Both the position numbers and the translations under genes were made by a program. From NCBI GenBank assembly GCA_030635485.1, contig DAOVYS010000066.1, forward strand, positions 1-11,044: a DNA stretch of 11,044 nt, written 5' to 3'. The notes below the pieces were generated by a model, which had not been told where the DNA came from, searched no databases, and saw only the letters and a program-made list of their open reading frames with translations. The DNA is from Pseudomonadota bacterium. Lineage in GTDB: Bacteria; Desulfobacterota; Desulfobulbia; Desulfobulbales; DAOVYS01. Position 1 is the stretch's first letter. Each line of letters begins with the position of its first letter. Below are positions 1 through 6,062 of this stretch, piece after piece.

Positions 1-170
1 AGTGAAAAAATAATTGTAAGGACAAAAAAAGTATGCGATTTCATACGACACCTCTTGTAAGGAGTTCCTGTTGCTCAACAGTTAAGGGCTTTTTCACAGA
101 TGGCCTATTATAGCACATCGTTTTGCACAGGTCATTTCAAGAATGGACCCAAAAATAAACTCGCAGAACT
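1..170. other. Left-edge spacer, no gene seen
   Basis: No convincing coding sequence is visible between the left edge and the repeat element that starts at 171. The stretch holds small inverted repeats: GTATG/CATAC around 32-47, and CTGTTG-CT-CAACAG at 68-81, which could form a small hairpin. TTGTAAGGA-like text occurs twice within the first 65 bases. TTTTTCACA at 90-98 fits a loose DnaA-box consensus (TTWTNCACA), but it is isolated and probably due to chance. Confidence 0.4.
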
Positions 171-320
171 TTTTATACACAACGACATAAGTCCGATCCA
201 TCCCTCCATGCTGCGTCACTCGCTGCGGTGCCTGCTCACAACACTACATGGTTGCTCCGCCGGCTCCTCGCTCGTTCCTTACCTGGAGGGCGCCTCAAAC
301 TTATGCCGTTGTATATAGAA
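171..320. mobile_element. 150-bp MITE-like element with 22-bp terminal inverted repeats
   Basis: The left end (171-192) reads TTTTATACACAACG then ACATAAGT. Its reverse complement matches 299-320 at 19 of 22 positions, so the 150-bp unit is bounded by inverted termini. The GC-rich core (about 224-305) recurs at 8586-8667 with 76 of 82 identical bases and no gap, so it is a dispersed repeat. The one long reading frame across it (100-318) is low-complexity in flavour, has no Shine-Dalgarno sequence, and is probably not a gene. No transposase is present, so if the unit is mobile it is non-autonomous. No clear target-site duplication was found outside its ends, which leaves open a structured intergenic repeat rather than a transposable one. 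Confidence 0.6.
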
Positions 321-408
321 GAATCAGGTTTTGGGGAAATAGTAGACTAACGGGAATAAAACATCAATAGTTGGCAGCGACAAATAAGGGAGAGGAGGAG
401 AGGATGGA
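321..408. other. Spacer with purine-rich tract, no gene seen
   Basis: This is AT-rich sequence between the repeat element and the 3' end of the minus-strand 61-aa frame. A purine run at 386-403 (AAGGGAGAGGAGGAGAGG) sits directly before an ATG at 404 and looks like a ribosome binding site on the plus strand. The frame it would serve is only 48 codons, ends at 550, and lies antisense to the more protein-like minus-strand frame. No stem-loop terminator is seen for the minus-strand genes. Confidence 0.3.
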
Positions 409-594
409 TTATGCCGATACCGCCAGATCAAAGGAGACACAATGTGTCGAATTATCTTCCGTATTGAACCAGAACAGAATGCATTCATCGTTCACAGTAA
501 AACATTCATCAAGCGTCGCCTTGAACGAACACGGGGATATCTTGTCGTAGCGCCTTCTGGCCATTTCTATCATATGTTCTTTTATCTCGTTCAT
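409..594 (-). CDS. Small conserved-looking hypothetical protein (61 aa)
   Basis: The frame encodes 61 residues and starts 57 bp after the stop of the pentapeptide-repeat gene on the same strand, so it could be the last gene of that transcript. The composition is protein-like: a basic N-terminal helix (MARRRYDK), then PCSFKATLDECF, then FWFNTEDNSTH near residues 42-52. That Phe-Trp-Phe-Asn...Ser-Thr-His patch resembles small uncharacterised proteins I recall from Deltaproteobacteria, but I cannot name a family. Two cysteines (about 22 and 31) precede a third near the C-terminus. No signal peptide or membrane segment is visible. The ribosome binding site is weak (GTAAGT just before ATG), and a later Met at residue 8 or 11 is possible. 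An overlapping plus-strand frame at 442-630 has a chance AAGGAG before its ATG, but its product looks less natural. Confidence 0.5.
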   Translation of the reverse strand: MNEIKEHMIEMARRRYDKISPCSFKATLDECFTVNDECILFWFNTEDNSTHCVSFDLAVSA

Positions 595-651
595 ACTTAC
601 TATATCGGCTCACTCGAAAAAAATGTTTAGAAAAAAATAGTACTGCGCTCC

Positions 652-1701
652 CTATTCCCCCGTATCTATGCTCATGCCTTCAAGATAGGTCTTTTTAAGG
701 GATGCCCCGGAAAAAACAGCGCCTTTAATCTCCGCCCCGTCAAGTGCGGCCCCGTCAAGATCAGCATCCGTAAAATCAGCCCCTTCCAGATTCGCCTTAT
801 AAAAATCAACATCTTCGAGATTCGCGCCTTTTAGATTTGCGCCTTTTAGATTTGCGCCTTTCAGGTTCGCACCTTTCAGGTTCGCCCGTTCCAGGTTGGC
901 GCCTTCCAGATCAACGCGTTCGAGATCAGCCCCTTTAAGCTTTTTCCCGGCAAGATTTGATCCTGCCAGACTGCATTCAACACACATATTAGTTGAGAGA
1001 AGTCTCTCAAGATCTTTCCCCTCAAACGGGTTCTTTTCCTTGGGCTCTTCCGGAACCGGAGCCGATTCAGCTACAGGTTCCGGCTCTTCTTTTTGTATTG
1101 CCGTGGGTTTGCCGGCAACCATCTTCGTCCGGCTGATCGGAGCCGGCTTGAATTTTCGGATAATCTTTCTTCCGATAGAGACCGGCTTGTCGGCCTTAAT
1201 TTGAGATTCAACGGAATTTAAAATAGTCTCTTTGGCCGAAACAGCTGCATGCACGGGTTCTGTTTCGGGATCTTCCTTTTTCAGAAAATTTTCTTTTGCA
1301 GGAAGCCCCCGTACCATCTGTTCAAAAGTTGAGCCGTCCAGATAGGCCCCTTCAAACCTGGCTCCCTTCAAATTCGCTCCGCTGAAATCAACCATATGCA
1401 GATCCGAGCCGGAGAATTCCGTGTCTTCAAGATCGGCGTTCTTAAAATTCGCCCTGGCCAAATCAGCCATCATCAACTTTGCCCCTGCAAGGTTGGCGCC
1501 TTCAAAATTTACTCCTTCCAGATCCGCGCCCGAAAGATCGGCATTCATAAGATTGGAACCGGACAGGTCACACTCTCTGCATTCATTCGAATCAAGCAGT
1601 CTGTCAAGATCCTGCTGACTAAATGCCGACACACTTCCTATTGCTGCCGCAAAGACAAATACACCGGCCAATAAAACCGCAACTATTTTCCTAATCATCA
1701 T
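652..1701 (-). CDS. Exported two-domain pentapeptide-repeat protein
   Basis: The 349-aa product begins with a signal peptide (basic MMIRK, hydrophobic core to about 22, likely cleavage after SVSA at 26), so it should leave the cytoplasm. Two homologous modules follow. Each opens with L-x-RLL-x2-N-x-CxxC-x-L-x-GSNL (residues 32-51 and 231-250) and continues as pentapeptide repeats A(D/N)LxG (about 44-126 and 243-343), which in this family fold into a right-handed quadrilateral beta-helix. A charged, proline-rich linker (about 127-228) separates them. The module-opening CxxC pairs (C41/C44, C240/C243) are unusual additions. AGGGG lies 3 nt before the first ATG and 6 nt before the second (MIRKIVAV), so the true start may be 1698. 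The gene follows pgi by 259 bp, with a strong hairpin between. Function is unknown; a structural or protein-binding role in the envelope is inference. Confidence 0.93.
   Translation of the reverse strand: MMIRKIVAVLLAGVFVFAAAIGSVSAFSQQDLDRLLDSNECRECDLSGSNLMNADLSGADLEGVNFEGANLAGAKLMMADLARANFKNADLEDTEFSGSDLHMVDFSGANLKGARFEGAYLDGSTFEQMVRGLPAKENFLKKEDPETEPVHAAVSAKETILNSVESQIKADKPVSIGRKIIRKFKPAPISRTKMVAGKPTAIQKEEPEPVAESAPVPEEPKEKNPFEGKDLERLLSTNMCVECSLAGSNLAGKKLKGADLERVDLEGANLERANLKGANLKGANLKGANLKGANLEDVDFYKANLEGADFTDADLDGAALDGAEIKGAVFSGASLKKTYLEGMSIDTGE
826..885 (-). repeat. Four 15-bp tandem repeats inside the pentapeptide gene
   Basis: Four consecutive 15-bp units each encode Ala-Asn-Leu-Lys-Gly (residues 273-292). 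Two adjacent units are identical on the plus strand (GCGCCTTTTAGATTT), and the others differ by one or a few silent changes. The near-identity at the DNA level points to recent expansion by slippage or unequal recombination, and units can be gained or lost without breaking the frame. Confidence 0.9.
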
Positions 1702-1774
1702 AAACCCCTGTTAATACCCGTTAGAACCAAAATCCATTTACACTCCCCTTTTCACCTGTCACCCTTTTTCACAG

Positions 1775-1789
1775 CAGTAACCGTTCACC
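1775..1789 (-). repeat. Degenerate copy of the GTRAnCGnTTAC palindromic motif
   Basis: On the minus strand this reads GGTGAACGGTTACTG, a match to the short palindromic motif seen at the pgi stop codon and four times after the PAP2 gene. A looser relative (GTGAACGCATTTCTGG on the minus strand) lies near 1813-1828. Both fall in the pgi-pentapeptide spacer. Their role is unknown. Confidence 0.4.
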
Positions 1790-1870
1790 AGGGGTGCAAA
1801 CTTTACGGGACCCCCAGAAATGCGTTCACAGGTACTGCAGCTGTACGCCCGAAGGAAGTGCCCTTTTAGG

Positions 1871-1934
1871 GTGCGTGATCAGGGCAACCGGCTATAAATA
1901 GCCTACTCTATGCCGGGTTGCCCTGATCACGTGC
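1871..1934 (-). terminator. Long hairpin downstream of pgi
   Basis: CGTGATCAGGGCAACCGGC at 1874-1892 is answered by its reverse complement at 1912-1931, with one extra G in the right arm. This gives a stem of about 19 bp, and outer G-C and G-U pairs extend it. The intervening bases contain a nested GGCTA-TAAA-TAGCC mini-hairpin. The hairpin starts about 30 nt after the pgi stop codon on the minus strand. There is no clean U-tract after it, so a classical intrinsic terminator is uncertain; transcript 3'-end protection or attenuation before the pentapeptide gene would fit equally well. An adjacent CCCTTTTAGGG mini-hairpin lies at 1861-1871. Confidence 0.6.
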
Positions 1935-1966
1935 AGATGCGGCGCCTGTGATCGCTTACATCACAG
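1934..1966 (-). repeat. 33-bp dispersed repeat overlapping the pgi stop codon
   Basis: Read on the minus strand, this unit matches 9660-9692 on the plus strand at 29 of 33 positions. In both places the shared text TGATGTAAGCGAT begins exactly at a gene's TGA stop codon, here that of pgi. The core GTAAGCGATCACAGG is one copy of a wider palindromic motif family in this window. Confidence 0.8.
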
Positions 1967-3580
1967 CATACCGGCCGCCTCCATAAAAGCCCAACCCAGA
2001 CTGTCTTTACTCTCACCGCTGTATTTTGCGTCCTGCCTGCGACCGGAATAATGGTCAAGAAGCCGGTTGGCCAAGACCTTGCCGAGTTGCACGCCTTCCT
2101 GATCAAATGAGTTGATATTCCAAATAAATCCCTGAAATACGATTTTTGCCTCATACATGGCAAGGAGCGCGCCCATGCGGTACGGCGTAAGCCTTTCAGC
2201 CATTATCACGGTGCTGGGCCTGTTCCCGGAAAAGCGCTGATTGGGGTTGTCGCTTTCTTTCCCAACTGCCAGGGCCAACGACTGGGCCAGAAGATTGGCG
2301 TTGAGTTTTTCCTGGGAAATGGTTCCCTTAATGAGGATGTCATCATCATACTGGCTTTTCCGAAACCCGATGAATTCCACAGGCACTGTGGCGGTACCCT
2401 GGTGAATAAGCTGATAAAAGGCATGCTGTCCGTTCGTGCCGGGCTCGCCCCAGAGGATCGGACCGGTCGAATATTCCACGGCCCTGCCCTGCCTGTTGCA
2501 CGATTTGCCGTTACTCTCCATGTCGCATTGCTGCAGATGTGCCGTAAACCTGATCAGGGCCTGGCTGTAAGGCAAGACCGCCACTGTCTCGTAGCCTAAA
2601 AAATTATGATTCCATATGCCTAAAAGGGCCAGAATCAGCGGTGGATTATTTCGGATATCCTTCTCTTCCGCAAGTTTATCCATATCATCGGCGCCTTGCA
2701 ACAGATCCACAAAACCGTCATACCCGAGGGCAAAGCCGAGCATTACACCGCCAACCATTGATGTGGAACTGTAACGTCCTCCTATGTAGTCAAACATGTA
2801 AAATGAACGTAGATATTTTTCCGGATTGTCCATGGGGCTCCCCTGGCCGGTAACAGCCAGAAAATGGCGGCCGGGATCAAGGCCGGCCTTGACAAATGCG
2901 GAACGAACCAACTCTTCGTTCGTAAGGGTCTCAAGCGTTGTGCCGCTCTTGGAGACAACGTTAACCAATGTCTTTCTTAGATCAAGGCCTTGTAAGACAG
3001 CAGCCGCATCGTCAGGATCCACATTGGAAATAAAACAGACACGCCTCCCCGGTCGCCGAACAACCGCAAGGGCAAGATATATTGCGCGAGGTCCCAGATC
3101 AGAGCCGCCGATTCCCACATGAATCATGTCGGTGAACGCCTCTCCATCGGAATTTGTAATCTTCCCGTCGTCCAGATCCTTTAAAAAATCCTTCAATTTT
3201 GCCAACTCGTTTTTGGCCTGACCCGAGGCCTCCATATTGCACGGACTCTCGTCAAATACATCCCTGGTCGCAGTGTGCAGCACCTTTCTGTTCTCACTGT
3301 CAAACCCATGGATCCGATTCATGACTTCGCCCTGCTTCATAACTTTAAACTGACCCGTAACACCGCTCTCATCAGCCAGTTTCTGGAGTGCGTCCATCAC
3401 ACTTTCATCCACCTGTTGCGTGCCGTACAGGACATCAAACCCAGCCCCACTGCAGATGAACGACAAAAACCGATCTCTTCCCAGCGCTCCGGGCCTGCTA
3501 AGTTCATAGGGTCTCTTTGCAAGCTCCCGCAGCCGATTACAAGCAGGCAACAGATCAAGATTTTTCATATCAAGAGTCAT
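1961..3580 (-). CDS. pgi: Glucose-6-phosphate isomerase
   Basis: The enzyme interconverts glucose 6-phosphate and fructose 6-phosphate in the cytoplasm (glycolysis and gluconeogenesis). The 539-aa length fits the long bacterial PGI type. Visible motifs include HVGIGGSDLGPRA (about 154-166), the sugar-phosphate-binding SKSGTT (210-215), YIGGRYSSTSMVGG (265-278, PGI signature 1), ESNGKS (355-360), GEPGTNGQHAFYQLIHQG carrying the expected catalytic Glu379 and His393, and FDQEGVQLGK with the C-terminal catalytic Lys501 (signature 2). The frame is open up to 3619, but the start at 3580 is preferred because GAAGGGA sits 5 nt upstream; the longer version would add 13 residues encoded partly by that ribosome binding site. 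The 102-aa gene ends 35 bp upstream on the same strand, suggesting co-transcription. The stop codon lies inside a dispersed repeat. Confidence 0.97.
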   Translation of the reverse strand: MTLDMKNLDLLPACNRLRELAKRPYELSRPGALGRDRFLSFICSGAGFDVLYGTQQVDESVMDALQKLADESGVTGQFKVMKQGEVMNRIHGFDSENRKVLHTATRDVFDESPCNMEASGQAKNELAKLKDFLKDLDDGKITNSDGEAFTDMIHVGIGGSDLGPRAIYLALAVVRRPGRRVCFISNVDPDDAAAVLQGLDLRKTLVNVVSKSGTTLETLTNEELVRSAFVKAGLDPGRHFLAVTGQGSPMDNPEKYLRSFYMFDYIGGRYSSTSMVGGVMLGFALGYDGFVDLLQGADDMDKLAEEKDIRNNPPLILALLGIWNHNFLGYETVAVLPYSQALIRFTAHLQQCDMESNGKSCNRQGRAVEYSTGPILWGEPGTNGQHAFYQLIHQGTATVPVEFIGFRKSQYDDDILIKGTISQEKLNANLLAQSLALAVGKESDNPNQRFSGNRPSTVIMAERLTPYRMGALLAMYEAKIVFQGFIWNINSFDQEGVQLGKVLANRLLDHYSGRRQDAKYSGESKDSLGWAFMEAAGML

Positions 3581-3615
3581 ATTATTCCCTTCATCATATA
3601 TGGATCGGAATGGTG

Positions 3616-3924
3616 TCACAATTTTTTGCGAGGCCGGTTTATCTCTTCAGGACCTGCCAAACGGTAGAGGCGCAGTTTCCGGCTACGAGGAAATTCCCTT
3701 TTAAAAATAGATTTTAAACGCCTTGCCAGGTCAGAATAATCAGAACGAAACTCCTCATCATTGTAACCACGTTCACGAACCAGAAATCGATTGTCATCAA
3801 GTTTTAAGACCGCAACCCCCCTATTGCGCTTATATGATAAAATTTCGACTCCCGCGGGCGCCGAGCTCTTTTCAAGCATATTCAAGGCGCGTTTCAGGCA
3901 AGTTTCAATGTTAAGAAGGGCCAT
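3616..3924 (-). CDS. Conserved uncharacterised protein upstream of pgi (102 aa)
   Basis: The 102-residue product is highly charged, with no signal peptide or membrane segment, so it is probably cytoplasmic. It starts with a predicted amphipathic helix (LNIETCLKRALNMLEK), then a beta-rich middle (GVEILSYKRNRGVAVLKLDDNRFLVRERG would form strands, about 25-53). It ends with a basic segment containing KREFPRSRKLRLYRL (about 75-89). The KREFPRSRK run and the SYKRNRG patch resemble small uncharacterised deltaproteobacterial proteins I recall, but I know no function. It lies 35 bp upstream of the pgi start and 108 bp downstream of the FliF-tail-like gene, all on one strand. No good Shine-Dalgarno sequence precedes the ATG (upstream text CAGCTCAC). 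The frame, length and neighbours make it a likely real gene. Confidence 0.75.
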   Translation of the reverse strand: MALLNIETCLKRALNMLEKSSAPAGVEILSYKRNRGVAVLKLDDNRFLVRERGYNDEEFRSDYSDLARRLKSIFKREFPRSRKLRLYRLAGPEEINRPRKKL

Positions 3925-3933
3925 GTGAGCTGA

Positions 3934-4026
3934 AAATTAGGAATTACGAATTACGAATATTTGTTGTCTTGCACATAAAATCATTACTTGTATACCATTC
4001 GTAATTCCTAATTTGTAATTCCTATT
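3934..4026. repeat. Intergenic inverted repeat with perfect 18-bp arms
   Basis: AAATTAGGAATTACGAAT at 3934-3951 is perfectly complementary to 3997-4014, with a 45-bp loop. Each arm is itself built from shorter repeats: GAATTAC occurs twice in tandem on the left, and TAATTCCTA-like text occurs twice on the right (to about 4026). The unit fills most of the 108-bp spacer between two minus-strand genes, and its transcript would fold into a long AU-rich hairpin. AATTAGGAATTACGAATTACG-type repeats are widespread in bacterial intergenic DNA. Whether this copy is mobile or a processing signal cannot be judged from one copy. Confidence 0.75.
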
Positions 4027-4032
4027 AGATAG

Positions 4033-4353
4033 TTATTTCTCATCCTCTTCTCGTATCCATTTTTTAACCACATCGCCCGCCTTGTCCGGGCTGCTCTCGG
4101 CAAGCCTTGCTATCTTCTCCCTGCTGCTCATTATCTGTTGATCTGAGAAATCATCCTCAGCCTCTTGCTTATCTGCCTCCCCAACAAAATCATCCGTTGA
4201 TTCTTCCGGCGTATCAATTTTCTTGGTCAAGACGCCGCTTTCGGCCAGCATACGCAAAAACGGCTTTACTATCAAAAATAAAAAACCTATTGCCAGAACA
4301 AAAAACAACGCAGGTTTCGCAAAAACGTACAATAGATCTGATACTTTTTCCAT
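4033..4353 (-). CDS. Small membrane protein resembling the FliF C-terminal end
   Basis: The 106-aa product has one hydrophobic segment (about residues 12-30, ALFFVLAIGFLFLIVKPFLR), an acidic low-complexity stretch (about 44-72), and a C-terminal helix, SSREKIARLAESSPDKAGDVVKKWIREED (about 77-104, in two parts). This order of transmembrane helix followed by VKPFLRxL, acidic linker and a terminal xIAxxxPxxxxxVVKxWI motif closely resembles the last part of the flagellar MS-ring protein FliF, whose tail binds FliG. The large periplasmic ring-building part of FliF is absent, and no other flagellar gene is in the window. It could be a stand-alone adaptor, a degenerate remnant, or a convergent small membrane protein. 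GAGG lies 7 nt before the ATG. It is first in the minus-strand block leading to pgi. Confidence 0.85.
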   Translation of the reverse strand: MEKVSDLLYVFAKPALFFVLAIGFLFLIVKPFLRMLAESGVLTKKIDTPEESTDDFVGEADKQEAEDDFSDQQIMSSREKIARLAESSPDKAGDVVKKWIREEDEK

Positions 4354-4655
4354 AACTCCACCTCAGACAGACAAATTACACATAATCCAACAACCCTGGG
4401 AGATGGCTCAATTTTTTTATTTTCCAGTGAATAATAAAATGAATATATTATAATAACATAGGGAACTCGGTGTCTATGAAAATACCGCATTATGCTATCA
4501 TCCAATAACCCTATTTAAAAAACTTTTTATTCTTTTTTATTACTTTTCAGGATATATCTTTACGGATATTCTGCCTACGCAGTATATCTCTTCCACAGAT
4601 TATTCGCGAACAGTTAAAATCTTCGCAAAAAACTCAACAATATCACAAAAAAACA
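4354..4655. other. Divergent AT-rich spacer
   Basis: This 302-bp region separates the minus-strand block from the plus-strand oxidase gene, so it should carry promoters in both directions. A candidate minus-strand promoter is listed separately. On the plus strand no good -35/-10 pair stands out in the very AT-rich run 4505-4570. Partial direct repeats (GGATAT, GTATATCTC) occur at 4549-4590. The leader immediately before the oxidase ATG (CACAAAAAAACA) lacks a Shine-Dalgarno sequence. No RNA gene or further reading frame is supported. Confidence 0.5.
4447..4476 (-). promoter_or_regulatory. Candidate sigma70 promoter for the FliF-tail/pgi block
   Basis: On the minus strand TAGACA (4471-4476) and a perfect TATAAT (4447-4452) are separated by 18 bp. 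The site points at the 106-aa membrane-protein gene and sits about 94 bp upstream of its ATG. The region is AT-rich, so chance matches to TATAAT are likely; the near-consensus -35 box raises the likelihood. Confidence 0.4.
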
Positions 4656-6026
4656 ATGAATAACATCCACGATACATTAATTGTAGGAAGCGGCCTTTCA
4701 GGACTCGCCATAGCACATTTCCTTGAAAAAAAACGGCCTGACATGGACATTATTCTGCTTGAAAAGGCATCCCGGGCCGGAGGCGCCATTCGGACGTTTC
4801 GAGAGCAAGGGTTTCAGGCGGAATGGGGTCCTCACGGATTTCTGGACAACATACCGGAAAGTCGTGAACTGCTCCGGGATACAGGATTGGACCAAGAGGC
4901 TCAAAGAGTGCCCTTAAATAATTTTCTAAGATTTCTCTGCCACAACGGCAAACTGATCCCACTGCCCCAGAACCCAAAAAAAATACTCACAACCCCACTT
5001 ATTCCGTTTTGGGGCAAAATGCGAATCCTTGCCGATCTATGGACCAAACCCATCATGGAAGACCAGACAATAGGTCAGTGGGCGGTCCGCAGGTTCGGCA
5101 AAAGCGTCCACCCGCTTGTTGATGCCGCGGTGACCGGCACTTTTTCAGGAGACCTGGACCGGATGAGCATTGATTCCGTAATGCCCGGCCTGCGCGCCCT
5201 TGAAAAAGAATCAGGATCGGTTCTCCTCGGTCTTAAGAAAAAAAAGAAGTCATCGTCCCTTAAGAACGGACTTCCCTCAATGATAAATTTTCCCCAAGGC
5301 ATGGAAAGACTCATAGAAATACTGGCCAAAGGCAAACCCATACGATTTGGTACAGGTGTCAAAAAAATAGAAAAAAAAAGCGATATCTGGGAGGTCCGAA
5401 CGGACGACGCAACGTTTGGAACACGCGCTCTTATCCTGGCCCTGCCTGTTAATCAGGCCTTAAAACTTCTATCTCATCTGGACAGGCCGCCTGTAAAAAA
5501 AATTCCGGTTTCAAAAATCATAAACGTTGTCATGGGATTCTCCGGCACGGCCAAAGTCCCGCGCGGTTTCGGATATCTCGCCCCGGAAAGAGAGAACCGT
5601 TTCACCCTTGGCGCCATGTTCTCATCCCACATGTTTCCGGGCAGGGCGCCTGAAGGGCAGATGCTTCTCGAAGCCCTTGTGGGAGGACGCAGGCATCCGG
5701 AACGACTCGACCTGGAAGATGATGACATTTTAAGAAAAGTTTACAATGATCTCAGCCGGCTGATGGAACTCCCGGAACCACCGCTCTTTTCAAGGGTCCT
5801 CCGCTCAACGGACGGGATACCTCAGCTTGAGATGGACCATCCAGCGCTTATGAACTGGCTGAAAAAACTTGCCCAAAAAACGGAGGGTCTCTATATCAGC
5901 GGGTTTGGCTGGGATGGCATTGGGATTAACGATATGATCAAATCGGCAAAAAAGACAGCCCGAATCGTGGCTGAAGGAGAATACGGCAAATCAGAAACAG
6001 CAGCTGTGAAGGGTGTCTATTTCTGA
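4656..6026 (+). CDS. hemG: FAD-dependent protoporphyrinogen/coproporphyrinogen oxidase
   Basis: This 456-aa flavoprotein of the HemG/HemY type probably oxidises protoporphyrinogen IX (or coproporphyrinogen III) in haem synthesis. It opens with a Rossmann FAD site, VGSGLSG (10-16), followed by LLEKASRAGG (34-43), whose Glu36 should hold the ribose, and EWGPHGF (56-62), typical of protoporphyrinogen oxidases. The C-terminal FAD-contact segment ISGFGWDGIGINDMIKSA (about 414-431) is also characteristic. There is no signal peptide; related enzymes are cytoplasmic or membrane-associated. A lysine-rich loop follows SVLLGLKKKKK (about 189-199). The start is the only Met before the FAD motif, but no Shine-Dalgarno sequence precedes it. 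Other haem genes are absent nearby. Substrate choice, and hence hemG versus hemY/cgoX naming, cannot be settled here; other amine-oxidase-like flavoproteins are less likely. Confidence 0.88.
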   Translation: MNNIHDTLIVGSGLSGLAIAHFLEKKRPDMDIILLEKASRAGGAIRTFREQGFQAEWGPHGFLDNIPESRELLRDTGLDQEAQRVPLNNFLRFLCHNGKLIPLPQNPKKILTTPLIPFWGKMRILADLWTKPIMEDQTIGQWAVRRFGKSVHPLVDAAVTGTFSGDLDRMSIDSVMPGLRALEKESGSVLLGLKKKKKSSSLKNGLPSMINFPQGMERLIEILAKGKPIRFGTGVKKIEKKSDIWEVRTDDATFGTRALILALPVNQALKLLSHLDRPPVKKIPVSKIINVVMGFSGTAKVPRGFGYLAPERENRFTLGAMFSSHMFPGRAPEGQMLLEALVGGRRHPERLDLEDDDILRKVYNDLSRLMELPEPPLFSRVLRSTDGIPQLEMDHPALMNWLKKLAQKTEGLYISGFGWDGIGINDMIKSAKKTARIVAEGEYGKSETAAVKGVYF

Positions 6027-6062
6027 TATGACGTAAAATATATGAATTGTAAATCAGAGGAC

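Noticed and set aside
100..318. 72-codon plus-strand frame across the first repeat element
   Set aside because: It spans a dispersed repeat with inverted ends, has no ribosome binding site, and the second copy of the core is truncated and interrupted. It is best read as repeat DNA.
171..320. CRISPR-like or phage attachment interpretation of the repeats
   Set aside because: There are no regularly spaced identical units with unique spacers and no integrase. The inverted ends fit a MITE-like element better.
404..550. 48-codon plus-strand frame behind a strong purine-rich tract
   Set aside because: Too short, with no recognisable features, and overlapping a better candidate on the other strand.
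442..630. 62-codon plus-strand frame with AAGGAG before its ATG
   Set aside because: It is antisense to the minus-strand 61-aa frame, whose product looks more protein-like. The purine run is likely chance. It remains the main rival for this interval.
4580..4600. TCTTCCACAGATTATT as a DnaA box upstream of the oxidase gene
   Set aside because: Two mismatches from the consensus and isolated.
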